DNA of 64,000 nucleotides from the NCBI GenBank assembly GCA_963675925.2, contig CAXXIB010000004.1:434001-498000 (forward strand), read 5' to 3'. Positions 17,056 to 26,486 of this stretch are shown here, piece by piece. A program made the position numbers and the translations under genes. Under the pieces are notes generated by a model. The model ran no database searches. It was not told the origin of the DNA and saw only the letters and a program-made list of their open reading frames with translations. Each line of letters starts with the position of its first letter. Position 1 is the stretch's first letter. This stretch comes from CAXXOK01 sp963675925 (GTDB taxonomy: Bacteria; Bacillota; Clostridia; Christensenellales; Aristaeellaceae).

Positions 17056-17098
17056 AAAAACCCCCGCCGCTTTCATGCAGACGGGGGTTTTGTTTTGT
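17056..17098 (+). terminator. Terminator of the cobalamin operon, likely bidirectional
   Basis: Inverted repeat caaaaacccccg / cgggggttttg around a 15-base loop followed by T residues. Also in place for the convergent wecB gene. Confidence 0.8.
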
Positions 17099-17120
17099 TA
17101 TCAAGGTAGATACACGCTTG

Positions 17121-18233
17121 TTACGGCATATTCTCGATTACATCAGCAATGCGTACGGAGGCGTTGCCGTCGCCGTAGGGATTACGCGCCATACTCATCT
17201 TTTTATACTCCACCGGGTCATCCAGCAGCTGGCGGCAGGCATAGAAGATAATCTGGTCATCCGTACCTACCAGGCGCAGCGTTCCGGCATCCAGACCTTC
17301 CGGGCGCTCGGTGGTATCGCGCATGACGAGCACCGGTTTGCCAAGCGAGGGTGCTTCCTCCTGAATGCCGCCGGAGTCCGTCAGGATAAAGTAGGCGGCG
17401 TTAATCAGGTTGTGGAACTCATCCACTTCCATGGGCTCAATCAGCCGGATGCGGGGGTGATCCGCCAGCATTTCATGGGCGACGGACTGCACCACGGGAT
17501 TTTTATGCACGGGGTACACCAGCTTCACATCTTCATAGCGGTCCACCACGCGGCGCACAGCGCGAAACATGGCGCGCATCGGATCACCAATATTTTCACG
17601 GCGGTGCGCGGTCATTACCAGCAGGCGACTTCCTTTGGCCCAGTCGATAATCTCGGTGTGGAACTCCGGGCGCACGGTGGTTTTCAGCGCATCGATGCCG
17701 GTGTTGCCGGTGACAAATATCGTTTCAGCATCCCGGCCTTCCAGCCGCAGGTTGTAGCGCGCCATCTGGGTCGGGGCAAAATGATATTTTGCGACCAGGC
17801 TAATAGCCTGGCGGTTGTACTCTTCCGGGAAGGGCGAATAGATGTTATGCGTGCGCAGTCCCGCTTCCACATGCCCTACGGGAATTTGCAAATATAGCGC
17901 CGCGACCGACGTTGCAAACGCCGTGGTAGTATCGCCGTGCACTAAAACGATATCAGGCTTGCAGTCCGCAAGCACTTTCTGCATGCCCGCAAGGGTTCTG
18001 GATGTGATATCAAACAGCGATTGCTCCTGCTGCATAATATTTAAATCATAATCAGGCACCACATCAAACAGCGTCAATACCTGATCCAGCATTTCACGGT
18101 GCTGGCCCGTAACACAAACCTTTGTGTTGATTCTTGACCGGGTCCGAAATTCTTTGACCAGCGGGCACATTTTAATAGCCTCCGGGCGTGTGCCAAATAC
18201 GATCAAAGCCGTCACTTTTCCTTGTTCATGCAT
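17121..18233 (-). CDS. wecB: UDP-N-acetylglucosamine 2-epimerase (non-hydrolysing)
   Basis: A 370-residue epimerase that interconverts UDP-GlcNAc and UDP-ManNAc, supplying ManNAc for cell-wall polymers such as teichoic acid linkage units or capsule. Motifs: VFGTRPEAIKMCPL at the N-terminus, VTGQHREMLDQVL, HGDTTTAFA, GHVEAGLRT, TAHRRENIG and ILTDSGGIQEEAPSLGKP. Length matches the family (about 370-380). ATG 18233 follows GAGGAG closely. It is a single gene with a strong promoter of its own. Confidence 0.95.
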   Translation of the reverse strand: MHEQGKVTALIVFGTRPEAIKMCPLVKEFRTRSRINTKVCVTGQHREMLDQVLTLFDVVPDYDLNIMQQEQSLFDITSRTLAGMQKVLADCKPDIVLVHGDTTTAFATSVAALYLQIPVGHVEAGLRTHNIYSPFPEEYNRQAISLVAKYHFAPTQMARYNLRLEGRDAETIFVTGNTGIDALKTTVRPEFHTEIIDWAKGSRLLVMTAHRRENIGDPMRAMFRAVRRVVDRYEDVKLVYPVHKNPVVQSVAHEMLADHPRIRLIEPMEVDEFHNLINAAYFILTDSGGIQEEAPSLGKPVLVMRDTTERPEGLDAGTLRLVGTDDQIIFYACRQLLDDPVEYKKMSMARNPYGDGNASVRIADVIENMP

Positions 18234-18288
18234 CGGAATTTCTCCTCGAACGCTTGGTAACTTTGTACAAATGTTACACTTCTTAATA

Positions 18289-18317
18289 ATTCTACCACAT
18301 AGTTATTAATATTTCAA
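18289..18317 (-). promoter_or_regulatory. wecB promoter
   Basis: On the minus strand TTGAAA (18312-18317) and TAGAAT (18289-18294), 17 bases apart, about 55 bases before the wecB start. Confidence 0.7.
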
Positions 18318-18383
18318 TTGTTTCTTAATATTTACGAAATATAAATTCTATCTCGATAAACAGCAATTCGCCAGCATTTTCTC

Positions 18384-18412
18384 TTGACAACATATCACGA
18401 TTTAGGTAGAAT
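18384..18412 (+). promoter_or_regulatory. Promoter of the seven-tRNA operon
   Basis: TTGACA at 18384-18389 and TAGAAT at 18407-18412 with a 17-base spacer, about 33 bases before the first tRNA gene. Confidence 0.75.
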
Positions 18413-18444
18413 ACTATTCGTCGCCTATATGGGATTGCACAAGG

Positions 18445-18521
18445 CGGGGTGTAGCGCAGTCTGGTAGCGCACATGCTTTGGGAGCATGGGGCCGGGGGTT
18501 CGAATCCCTTCACCCCGACCA
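18445..18521 (+). tRNA. tRNA-Pro (TGG)
   Basis: 77 bases including an encoded CCA. Acceptor stem CGGGGTG / CACCCCG, T loop GGTTCGAATCC and anticodon TGG in the loop CTTTGGG. First of seven tRNAs read in one direction. Confidence 0.93.
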
Positions 18522-18539
18522 TCTCTACCAGATCATCAA

Positions 18540-18614
18540 GGCTCCTTGGTCAAGCGGTTAAGACACCGCCCTTTCACGGCGGTAACGGGGGTTCGAGTCC
18601 CCCAGGAGTCACCA
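18540..18614 (+). tRNA. tRNA-Glu (TTC)
   Basis: 75 bases with encoded CCA; acceptor GGCTCCT / AGGAGTC, anticodon loop CTTTCAC giving TTC, T arm GGGGGTTCGAGTCCCCC. Confidence 0.93.
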
Positions 18615-18624
18615 CCTTCCCCGT

Positions 18625-18701
<77 letters not shown>

Positions 18702-18706
18702 CGAGT

Positions 18707-18783
18707 GGCCAAGTAGTTCAGTTGGTTAGAATGCCAGCCTGTCACGCTGGAGGTCGAGGGTTCGAGCCCCTTCTTGGTCGCCA
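18707..18783 (+). tRNA. tRNA-Asp (GTC)
   Basis: 77 bases with encoded CCA; acceptor GGCCAAG / CTTGGTC, anticodon loop CTGTCAC, T arm GAGGGTTCGAGCCCCTT. Confidence 0.93.
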
Positions 18784-18806
18784 TTTTCCCTGTTGGTTGG
18801 GCATGT

Positions 18807-18882
18807 GCCGGTGTAGCTCAATTGGCAGAGCAGCTGATTTGTAATCAGCAGGTTGCGGGTTCGAGTCCCATCGCCGGCTCCA
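18807..18882 (+). tRNA. tRNA-Thr (TGT)
   Basis: 76 bases with encoded CCA; acceptor GCCGGTG / CGCCGGC, anticodon loop TTTGTAA, T arm GCGGGTTCGAGTCCCAT. Confidence 0.93.
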
Positions 18883-18939
18883 TCCCCTACCCGTATGCTC
18901 ACCCCGGCGTTACCTACCCCTACGTTTGCCGTAAACCCT

Positions 18940-19024
<85 letters not shown>

Positions 19025-19059
19025 CCTTATATCAATGCAAACCGTTGGTATAACCGCCC

Positions 19060-19147
19060 GCGGGAATGGCGGAATTGGCAGACGCGCTAGATTCAGGTTC
19101 TAGTGAAGATTTCCTTCATGCAGGTTCAAGTCCTGTTTCCCGCACCA
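19060..19147 (+). tRNA. tRNA-Leu (CAG)
   Basis: 88 bases with encoded CCA and long variable arm; acceptor GCGGGAA / TTCCCGC; anticodon CAG in ATTCAGGTT. Last of the cluster and next to a block of lower G+C. Confidence 0.93.
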
Positions 19148-19148
19148 A

Positions 19149-19192
19149 AGAAAAACCCTTGCAGCATACGTGTTGCAAGGGTTTTTCTTTAT
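19149..19192 (+). terminator. Terminator of the tRNA operon
   Basis: Long inverted repeat aagaaaaacccttgca / ttgcaagggtttttctt directly after the last tRNA, ending in T residues. Confidence 0.92.
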
Positions 19193-19260
19193 ATTGCTGT
19201 TTGTTTGAGCAGTTCTTTAAGAAAGCTGAAATAAGGAAATAAGAAATTTTTTATAGGATA

Positions 19261-19288
19261 TTGCATAATCAATAAAATATGATAGAAT
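19261..19288 (+). promoter_or_regulatory. Promoter of the DUF454-ABC-MATE operon
   Basis: TTGCAT at 19261-19266 and an extended -10, TGATAGAAT (TAGAAT at 19283-19288), 16 bases apart. The operator copy at 19291-19308 covers the predicted transcription start. Confidence 0.65.
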
Positions 19289-19290
19289 GT

Positions 19291-19308
19291 GGTTAGCCAA
19301 TGCTAACC
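19291..19308 (+). promoter_or_regulatory. Metal-regulator operator copy 1 (GGTTAG-N6-CTAACC)
   Basis: Perfect inverted repeat GGTTAGC-CAAT-GCTAACC just downstream of the -10 box. The half-sites GGTTAG/CTAACC are those of DtxR/IdeR iron boxes, but here the gap is 6 bases rather than 1. Confidence 0.75.
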
Positions 19309-19382
19309 CTGTTGCAATGCAGGAGCTTTGTATTGGGAGATGGACTTGTAAGCAATGATAAGGACTTATTTTTTTGGCCATT

Positions 19383-19400
19383 GGTTAGAGGTATCTAACC
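19383..19400 (+). promoter_or_regulatory. Metal-regulator operator copy 2 (GGTTAG-N6-CTAACC)
   Basis: A second perfect repeat with the same half-sites and gap, GGTTAGA-GGTA-TCTAACC, 22 bases before the first start codon. Two identical patterns in one leader make chance unlikely. Confidence 0.75.
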
Positions 19401-19421
19401 GAATAGGAAGAGGGGCATGCT

Positions 19422-19832
19422 GTGAAAAGAGTATTCTATATGATCATCGGGATGCTGTCGTTAGCGTTGGGGGCCGTCGGATGTGTACTTCCTATCTTAC
19501 CGACCGTTCCTTTTTTATTGGTCTCATCCTATTGTTTTTTACATAGCTCAGAGAAATTAAGTGCCTGGTTTCAAAAAACCAAACTGTATCAAAAGCATTT
19601 ACACCGGTTCAAAACGCAAAAGGGGCTTACGCTAAAAGCCAAGCTTTACATCCTGATTCCCGTTTATATCATACTGATCTCTCTATTTATCCTAAAGGAC
19701 ATATTGGCGATGCGTATTGCGATTGTCGTGCTGCTTTTGCTGAAAACGATTGTGTTTATAAAGATCAAAACGATTAAGGAGATAGACCGAAAGAATGATC
19801 AACAAGAGATTGATTCGGCTGTGCGGGAATAG
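19422..19832 (+). CDS. DUF454 (YbaN-like) small membrane protein
   Basis: A 136-residue membrane protein with the DUF454 start GMLSLALGAVGCVLPILPTVPFLL, the SYCFLHSSEKL segment and two hydrophobic spans near 78-115. It begins GTG 19422 with AGGAAGAGGGG upstream. The family often neighbours haem or iron uptake/export genes, and this leader carries two iron-box-like operators, so a metal-linked role is likely though the biochemical function is unknown. The end overlaps the next gene by 38 bases. Confidence 0.85.
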   Translation: MKRVFYMIIGMLSLALGAVGCVLPILPTVPFLLVSSYCFLHSSEKLSAWFQKTKLYQKHLHRFKTQKGLTLKAKLYILIPVYIILISLFILKDILAMRIAIVVLLLLKTIVFIKIKTIKEIDRKNDQQEIDSAVRE

Positions 19833-21522
19833 CAAAAAGTATATTGCGCTGACCATAGGCGCAAAATGGGTTTCACTGCTGTGCAACATCGCCATCCTGT
19901 GGACAGTCGGCAGCTTTGTAGACGCTCTGATCGCAGGAACGACGCTGCATATAGCGCTGTATATTGCCGTGCTGTCTGTTTGTGCTTGTGTTCGGTTTAT
20001 TGGCGATATGTACGGGGCGCGCTTTTCGCATATGGCTTCCGCGCAGGCTAAAAAAACACTTAGAAGCCGCGTGTATCAAAAGTTGCTGGCCTTAGGACCG
20101 GGGTACACGAATCACACCACAACGGCGGGCCTGATCCAGACGGCTGGTGAAGGCATCGAATCGCTGGACAATTATTTTGGTAAATACCTTCCCCAGCTGT
20201 TCTATGCGCTACTGGCGCCAATATCGCTTTTTATAGCACTGTCCTTCATTTCCATCGACTCAGCACTGATACTGCTGGCCTGTGTACCGCTTATACCGCT
20301 TTCGATCGTTGCGTTTATGAAGATTGCCAAAAAACTGATGAAGGGGTACTGGAACGTTTACACCGATCTTGGGGATACGTTCCTGGAAAATCTGCAGGGG
20401 CTGACCACCTTAAAGCTGTTTGGCGCTGATGCGCAAAAGCATCAGGAGATGAATGTGCAGTCCGAGAAATTTCGCCGGATCACAATGAAGGTTTTATCCA
20501 TGCAGCTTCATTCCATTACCCTGATGGATATATTGGCCTATGGCGGCGCGGCGGCGGGCGGCATTGTTGCGCTTTTAAAATATCAGCAGGGGATCATCAG
20601 CATCGGTGGATTGATCACCATCGTACTGCTGTCGGCGGAGTTCTTTTTGCCGCTGCGTATGCTCGGTTCATATTTCCATGTTGCCACAACAGGCATGGCC
20701 GCAGCCGATACGATTTTCACACTTTTAGATAGTCCCCAAGACGATGACGGCACGCTTTCAATCAAGAAGATTGATCACCTGTCATTTCGCCATGTTGACT
20801 TTTCCTACGATAGCAATCGGAACATCCTAGACGACATCTGCATTGACGTTCATAAAAACCAATACATCGCCATCGTTGGCGAAAGCGGGAGCGGGAAAAG
20901 CACGCTGGCTGCCCTGCTGATGAGAATGCAGCGCGCCAAAGCCGGAGGCGTGTTCATTAACGAGTCGGATATACAGAAATTCAAGCGCAGTATGTTGACA
21001 AAGACCATCGGGCTGCTCTCAACAAACAGCTACATCTTCAGCGGTACCATACGCAGCAATCTCCTCATGGGCAATGCAAGTGCTACCAATCAGCAGCTGC
21101 AATCTGCTTTGCAACAAGCACAGCTGCTGCCCTTTGTGCAAGGGCTTCAGGATGGTTTGGATACGGATGTAGGCGAAGAAGGTGCGCTGCTTTCCGGCGG
21201 GCAAAAACAGCGGCTTGCACTGGCACGTATGCTGCTGGCCGACAGGCCCGTGATGATATTTGATGAGGCCACGTCAAACATCGACTGCGAGAGCGAGGAG
21301 ATGATATGGCAGTCGATACGTGCTTTGAAGGGCAAAAAAACCATCATTGTGATTACCCACCGGCTCGCCAGCGCGCAGGATGCTGACTGTATCTATGTTC
21401 TGAAACACGGTACCATAGCGGAAAAAGGCACACACGACCAGCTGTTTGCAGCACAAGGCATCTATCATGCTATGTGGATAACGCAAAGCGAGCTGGAAAG
21501 CCTGCAGGAGGATGCATCATGA
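19795..21522 (+). CDS. ABC exporter half-subunit (CydD-like), first of a heterodimer
   Basis: A 575-residue protein with six membrane segments in the first 310 residues and a C-terminal ATPase: Walker A GESGSGKST, signature LSGGQKQRLALAR, Walker B MIFDEATSNID and switch ITHRLAS. It pairs with the gene that follows, whose start overlaps this stop by four bases (ATGA). The fold is that of CydD/CydC and of siderophore or haem-related exporters of Firmicutes. Iron-type operators, the MATE and the DtxR-like regulator nearby suggest metal homeostasis or chelator export; the cargo is not shown by sequence. Confidence 0.87.
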   Translation: MINKRLIRLCGNSKKYIALTIGAKWVSLLCNIAILWTVGSFVDALIAGTTLHIALYIAVLSVCACVRFIGDMYGARFSHMASAQAKKTLRSRVYQKLLALGPGYTNHTTTAGLIQTAGEGIESLDNYFGKYLPQLFYALLAPISLFIALSFISIDSALILLACVPLIPLSIVAFMKIAKKLMKGYWNVYTDLGDTFLENLQGLTTLKLFGADAQKHQEMNVQSEKFRRITMKVLSMQLHSITLMDILAYGGAAAGGIVALLKYQQGIISIGGLITIVLLSAEFFLPLRMLGSYFHVATTGMAAADTIFTLLDSPQDDDGTLSIKKIDHLSFRHVDFSYDSNRNILDDICIDVHKNQYIAIVGESGSGKSTLAALLMRMQRAKAGGVFINESDIQKFKRSMLTKTIGLLSTNSYIFSGTIRSNLLMGNASATNQQLQSALQQAQLLPFVQGLQDGLDTDVGEEGALLSGGQKQRLALARMLLADRPVMIFDEATSNIDCESEEMIWQSIRALKGKKTIIVITHRLASAQDADCIYVLKHGTIAEKGTHDQLFAAQGIYHAMWITQSELESLQEDAS

Positions 21523-23171
21523 AGCAGCGCACAGATGCTTGGATACTGCTGAGAATGCTCAAAGAACTGGGTGCGCTGGCGTTTGTGATGGTGCTGACCA
21601 TACTATGCGGTATCGGCGGTTATCTCACGGCAGCGGCCATTCCGGTTTTCATAACGATTGCTGCCTTTGGGCTCATCGACCCCGGCATCAGCCTGCCAAT
21701 AGAATCAGCCATTCTGATTGTGGTTGCAGCGGCACTGCTGCGGGGAGTTCTGCGCTATGCAGAGCAACTTTCCGGGCACTATATCGCCTTTAAAATACTT
21801 GCTTCCTTGCGGGATAAGGTGTTTGGCCGCTTACGGATATTATCACCCGCAAAGCTGGACGGCAGGGAAAAGGGCGAGCTGGTTTCCGTAATCACAGCGG
21901 ATATCGAACTGCTGGAAACGTTCTATGCGCATACGGTTGCGCCGGTCGTCATTGCGCTGCTGGCATCAACGGCTTTTATCATCGCTTTACTGCATATTCA
22001 CTGGCTTTTCGGCGTGCTTGGTGCCCTCTTTTATATCCTGCTGGGTGTGGTCGTGTTGCTGGTGATAAAAAAGATGTCCGAAACATCAGGCGCGGACTAT
22101 CGTAAAGAGATGGGTCGCTCCGGCGCGTTCTTTCTGGATTCTCTGCGCGGCTTACGCGAGACGCTGCTATTTGGTGCCCAGAAAAATCGCGCAGATGATA
22201 TAGATGCCTCATCCGACAGACTTGCAAGCGCAGGTAAGAAGCTAAAACGAAACGAAGGGCTGGCGTATGCAATCAGCAGCGTTTCGGTAACGCTTGCCCT
22301 TGTATCGATATTAGCGGTTGGGTATGGGCTTGTGCAAAATGGGAGCGTGACGATAGCCGGGCTTGTCATCGCGGCGGTTCTGCTTGCATCGTCATTTGGG
22401 CCCGTGCTTGCGCTTTCATCGCTGTCTACAACCCTGGCATCGACCGTTGCCAGCGCTCGGCGCTTGTTTTCGCTGCTAGATGAACAGCCTGTGGTTGACG
22501 AAGTCGGCGGAGAGACGGATGTTATCGCGGCCGACGCCGAGTATCGGGAAGTTGGGTTTGCCTACCCGCAGCGAAGGGAACAAATCCTAAGGAAGTTTTC
22601 CGTGCTCGTTAAAGAAGGCGGCACCACGGGCTTCATGGGGGCAAGCGGCTCAGGTAAAAGCACGGCACTTAAACTGCCCATGCGCTTTTACGATGCGGAT
22701 ACGGGCAGCGTATTGATGGGTGGAGAGAACGTAAAAGCAATGCCGACATCCGCGCTGCGCAAAAGCCAAACGTTCATATCCCAGGATACGGTGCTTTTCA
22801 ATGATACGCTGGAAAACAACATCCGCCTGGGAGATAACAGTATGCCGATGGACGCGGTTATAAGCGCTGCCAAAAAAGCGGCCATTCACGACTTTATACT
22901 CTCGCAGCCACAAGGCTATCAGACGAATGTCGGGGAGCTGGGCGAGCGTCTCTCCTCGGGCGAAAGACAGAGAATCGCCCTGGCACGGGCGTTTCTGCGC
23001 GACAGCCGCATGGTACTGCTGGATGAACCAACCAGCAACCTGGATGTACTCAACGAAGCTGCGATATTGAAAAGCTTACAAACCTACTGCTGTGGGAAAA
23101 CAGTCATACTTGTTTCTCACCGGAAATCAACCATGGCCATCTGTGACCGCATTGTTGAGTTCGGATCCTGA
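21519..23171 (+). CDS. ABC exporter half-subunit (CydC-like), second of a heterodimer
   Basis: A 550-residue half-transporter started at ATG 21519 behind AGGAGGATG; earlier in-frame codons lie inside the previous gene. Six membrane segments, then ATPase with Walker A GASGSGKST, signature LSSGERQRIALAR and Walker B MVLLDEPTSNLD. The switch region is VSHRKST. It makes the partner of the protein encoded immediately upstream. The end of the gene is followed by a structured spacer before the MATE gene. Confidence 0.87.
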   Translation: MKQRTDAWILLRMLKELGALAFVMVLTILCGIGGYLTAAAIPVFITIAAFGLIDPGISLPIESAILIVVAAALLRGVLRYAEQLSGHYIAFKILASLRDKVFGRLRILSPAKLDGREKGELVSVITADIELLETFYAHTVAPVVIALLASTAFIIALLHIHWLFGVLGALFYILLGVVVLLVIKKMSETSGADYRKEMGRSGAFFLDSLRGLRETLLFGAQKNRADDIDASSDRLASAGKKLKRNEGLAYAISSVSVTLALVSILAVGYGLVQNGSVTIAGLVIAAVLLASSFGPVLALSSLSTTLASTVASARRLFSLLDEQPVVDEVGGETDVIAADAEYREVGFAYPQRREQILRKFSVLVKEGGTTGFMGASGSGKSTALKLPMRFYDADTGSVLMGGENVKAMPTSALRKSQTFISQDTVLFNDTLENNIRLGDNSMPMDAVISAAKKAAIHDFILSQPQGYQTNVGELGERLSSGERQRIALARAFLRDSRMVLLDEPTSNLDVLNEAAILKSLQTYCCGKTVILVSHRKSTMAICDRIVEFGS

Positions 23172-23204
23172 ATGAAAGCCCATCAACATGCGTAAAAGAA
23201 AGCA

Positions 23205-23242
23205 ATCGGATAGCGCTGCATGCGCAGCGTACATCTTCCGAT
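23205..23242 (+). other. Inverted repeat in the ABC-MATE spacer
   Basis: Outer arms ATCGGA / TCCGAT enclose inner arms CGCTGC / GCAGCG with loop ATGC. It is not followed by a T run, so it is unlikely to terminate; it may stabilise or process the mRNA between the ABC and MATE genes. Confidence 0.45.
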
Positions 23243-23285
23243 ACCGGGATATAGAGTTTTTAAGACGATATGGAGGAGATAGAAT

Positions 23286-24659
23286 TTGAGCGCAATGATC
23301 GGTAAAGAGAAACAAAAACAGTTGATACTCAATGAAAACATGTGGAAGGTCATGTTCAAGCTTTCATGGCCGGCAATCGTTGCCATGGTGTTGTACGGTC
23401 TAAATTCGGTGTTTGATGCTGTGTTCGTTGGCAGGTATGCAGGCGCGACGGCATTGGCGGGGGTGTCGATAGCGTATCCCCTGTCGCAAATGACACTGGG
23501 TATCGGTTCGCTGATTGGCGTTGGCGCGGGCAGTGCACTATCTATTGCGCTGGGTGCAAACGACACATTGACACAAAAACGGATTCTTGGCAACATGAAC
23601 TACCTGACGCTAATCGTGGGTATCATCTACGGTGTGCTGGCCTATCTTTTTGCTGAGCCGCTCGTCCGGTTTATGGGCGGGTACGGCGAGACGCTGGTAC
23701 TGGGCGTACAGTACTTTCGGGTGACTGTACTTGGTTCATTGTTTTGGATTCATGGCCTTGCCTCCAATATGATGGTCAGAGCCGAAGGAAAGATGAAATC
23801 GGCAGCAATGATTATGGCTGTCGGCCTGATCGTCAACATCATCGCAAACTATATACTGGTCGGCCTGATGGGGTTTGGCGTGGTTGGTGCCGCTTGGGGA
23901 ACGAACCTCGGTATGCTCTTGTACACTGTGTTTGGCCTTGCTTATTTCAAAGGAAAACGGGCGAGCTTTGAGGCACACCCCTTTCAGATACACCGGGATA
24001 AAAATATCATCAAATCCATCCTATCCATGGGGATGCCGTCTCTGATCATGTCGGTCATGTCGCTGGTGCAGGCCATTGTGGTGTTCAATGCGCTTTCCGG
24101 TTTTGGCACCACTGACGATATTGCATTTTACGGCGCAACCTACCGCATATTCACGCTCATGCTCACCCCGATGTTTGGCTTGATGCGTGCACTACAGCCC
24201 GTGGCCGGGATCAACTATGGCGCGGGAAAAAATGACCGTGTCATCAAAAGTGCAAAGGTGTTTATTATAAGCGGTGCAATCCTCATGCTGCCGTTTTGGC
24301 TGTTGCTTATGCTGGCGCCGCAGGGGCTGCTGTCCACCATGCTTCCTGATACCCTGTTTGATGCGGCCAGCCTGCTAAACTTCAGAGTATTTATGGCAAC
24401 ACTGCCGGTGCTTCCTGCCGTGTTTATCGCGATGACGTTTTTCCCGGCGATCAACAAAGGCAAGGTTGCCAGCATCATGGGAATTTTGCGGCAGCTTATC
24501 CTCTATGTACCGGTCATGCTGATTCTACCGAGACTCCTGGGTGTACAATGGGTCTATTTCGGATCGACCCTAATCGATGTGTTCATTTCGATTGCGATGA
24601 TTATTATGTTTGTGCGAGAGTTTAGAACCCTTCGCGAATCAAAAGCGGCAAAGCGCTGA
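23286..24659 (+). CDS. MATE-family multidrug/organic cation antiporter
   Basis: A 457-residue protein with twelve predicted membrane segments and the two-fold MatE repeat: MWKVMFKLSWPAIVAMVL near residue 20 and MGMPSLIMSVMSLV near 245. VGRYAGATALAGVSIAYP is the first conserved loop. TTG at 23286 is taken as the start because GGAGGAG lies eight bases before it; ATG 23295 is possible. It follows the ABC pair in the same direction with 114 bases between, so it may be in the same iron-responsive operon. Exports cationic compounds by Na+ or H+ exchange. Confidence 0.9.
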   Translation: MSAMIGKEKQKQLILNENMWKVMFKLSWPAIVAMVLYGLNSVFDAVFVGRYAGATALAGVSIAYPLSQMTLGIGSLIGVGAGSALSIALGANDTLTQKRILGNMNYLTLIVGIIYGVLAYLFAEPLVRFMGGYGETLVLGVQYFRVTVLGSLFWIHGLASNMMVRAEGKMKSAAMIMAVGLIVNIIANYILVGLMGFGVVGAAWGTNLGMLLYTVFGLAYFKGKRASFEAHPFQIHRDKNIIKSILSMGMPSLIMSVMSLVQAIVVFNALSGFGTTDDIAFYGATYRIFTLMLTPMFGLMRALQPVAGINYGAGKNDRVIKSAKVFIISGAILMLPFWLLLMLAPQGLLSTMLPDTLFDAASLLNFRVFMATLPVLPAVFIAMTFFPAINKGKVASIMGILRQLILYVPVMLILPRLLGVQWVYFGSTLIDVFISIAMIIMFVREFRTLRESKAAKR

Positions 24660-24677
24660 TCCTAATGATTCATCCCG

Positions 24678-25046
24678 TTATTTGTGGTTTTGGATATGTT
24701 TTCCAAGTTTTGAAAATGTCTCTTCACTGATCACGTGTTCCATCTTGCATGCATCTTCCGCTGCGGTTTCAGGGCTGACGCCAATGGCTGTAAGCCACTG
24801 CGTTAATAAACGGTGCCGGGTATAGATCGTGTCTGCGATTTTCAAGCCGGCTTGTGTCAGCTCAATGCTGCCATCGTCGCTGATGGTAATGTACCCGGCT
24901 TCTTTTAAGATGGACATGGCGCGGCTGACACTGGGTTTTGAAAACGACATCGCCTTGGCAATATCTATAGAGCGCACAGAGCCGCGACTGTTTTTCAAGA
25001 CTAAAATCGTTTCAAGGTAATCCTCTCCGGATTTTTGCAGCTTCAT
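24678..25046 (-). CDS. DtxR-family metal-dependent transcriptional regulator
   Basis: A 122-residue regulator: winged helix in residues 1-65 (SVRSIDIAKAMSFSKPSVSRAMSIL) and a dimerisation/metal domain after. The metal motif reads CKMEH; Cys at the first place matches the iron sensors DtxR/IdeR, whereas MntR has Glu there. No third SH3-like domain is present. It converges on the MATE gene with an 18-base gap. It is the obvious candidate to bind the two GGTTAG-N6-CTAACC sites at 19291 and 19383. Confidence 0.9.
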   Translation of the reverse strand: MKLQKSGEDYLETILVLKNSRGSVRSIDIAKAMSFSKPSVSRAMSILKEAGYITISDDGSIELTQAGLKIADTIYTRHRLLTQWLTAIGVSPETAAEDACKMEHVISEETFSKLGKHIQNHK

Positions 25047-25059
25047 AAAAACACCTCCC

Positions 25060-25074
25060 AGTGTACATTACACT
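25060..25074 (-). promoter_or_regulatory. Palindrome in front of the DtxR-like gene
   Basis: AGTGTA-N3-TACACT, a 15-base inverted repeat, ends immediately before the GGGAGG ribosome site of the regulator gene. It differs from the GGTTAG operators, so another regulator or a translation effect may be involved. Confidence 0.5.
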
Positions 25075-25137
25075 ATCATTTGCTACCTGGAATTGCAATA
25101 TTGCACTTGCCTGCGCTCCATAAACCGGCTTCACAAC

Positions 25138-25169
25138 GCAAACCCCCGCCGCAGCTTGCGGCGGGGTTT
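25138..25169 (+). terminator. Terminator-like hairpin between dtxR and ald
   Basis: Stem aaccccgccgca / tgcggcggggtt with T residues after. It lies between divergent genes, so it does not end a known gene; it may insulate ald from antisense or be a remnant of a lost gene. Confidence 0.6.
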
Positions 25170-25232
25170 TGTGCGCGCCCAAGCCCTGGCACAAGGGCGA
25201 TACCGGTCATCGCGGCGTGATAAAATTAGTTC

Positions 25233-25261
25233 TTGCGCACAGTTGCGTACTATGTTATATA
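25233..25261 (+). promoter_or_regulatory. Putative ald promoter
   Basis: TTGCGC and TATATA 17 bases apart, with TG ahead of the -10 (TGTTATATA), about 125 bases before the ald start codon. The long leader has no recognised riboswitch. Confidence 0.45.
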
Positions 25262-25385
25262 CTGTGAGTACATAGTGCACACGCAGCGTCAGGTGGTTTC
25301 CGTGTATGAACAATTCCGTCCATACCGCTTTTTCTGGCCGCCGCCTGCACAACTAGCACACTACACGCAGAAAGAAGTAATTACC

Positions 25386-26486
<1,101 letters not shown>

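Noticed and set aside
25233..25385. A longer N-terminus for alanine dehydrogenase
   Set aside because: The extra residues do not fit the family and have no ribosome site; ATG 25386 gives the correct length.
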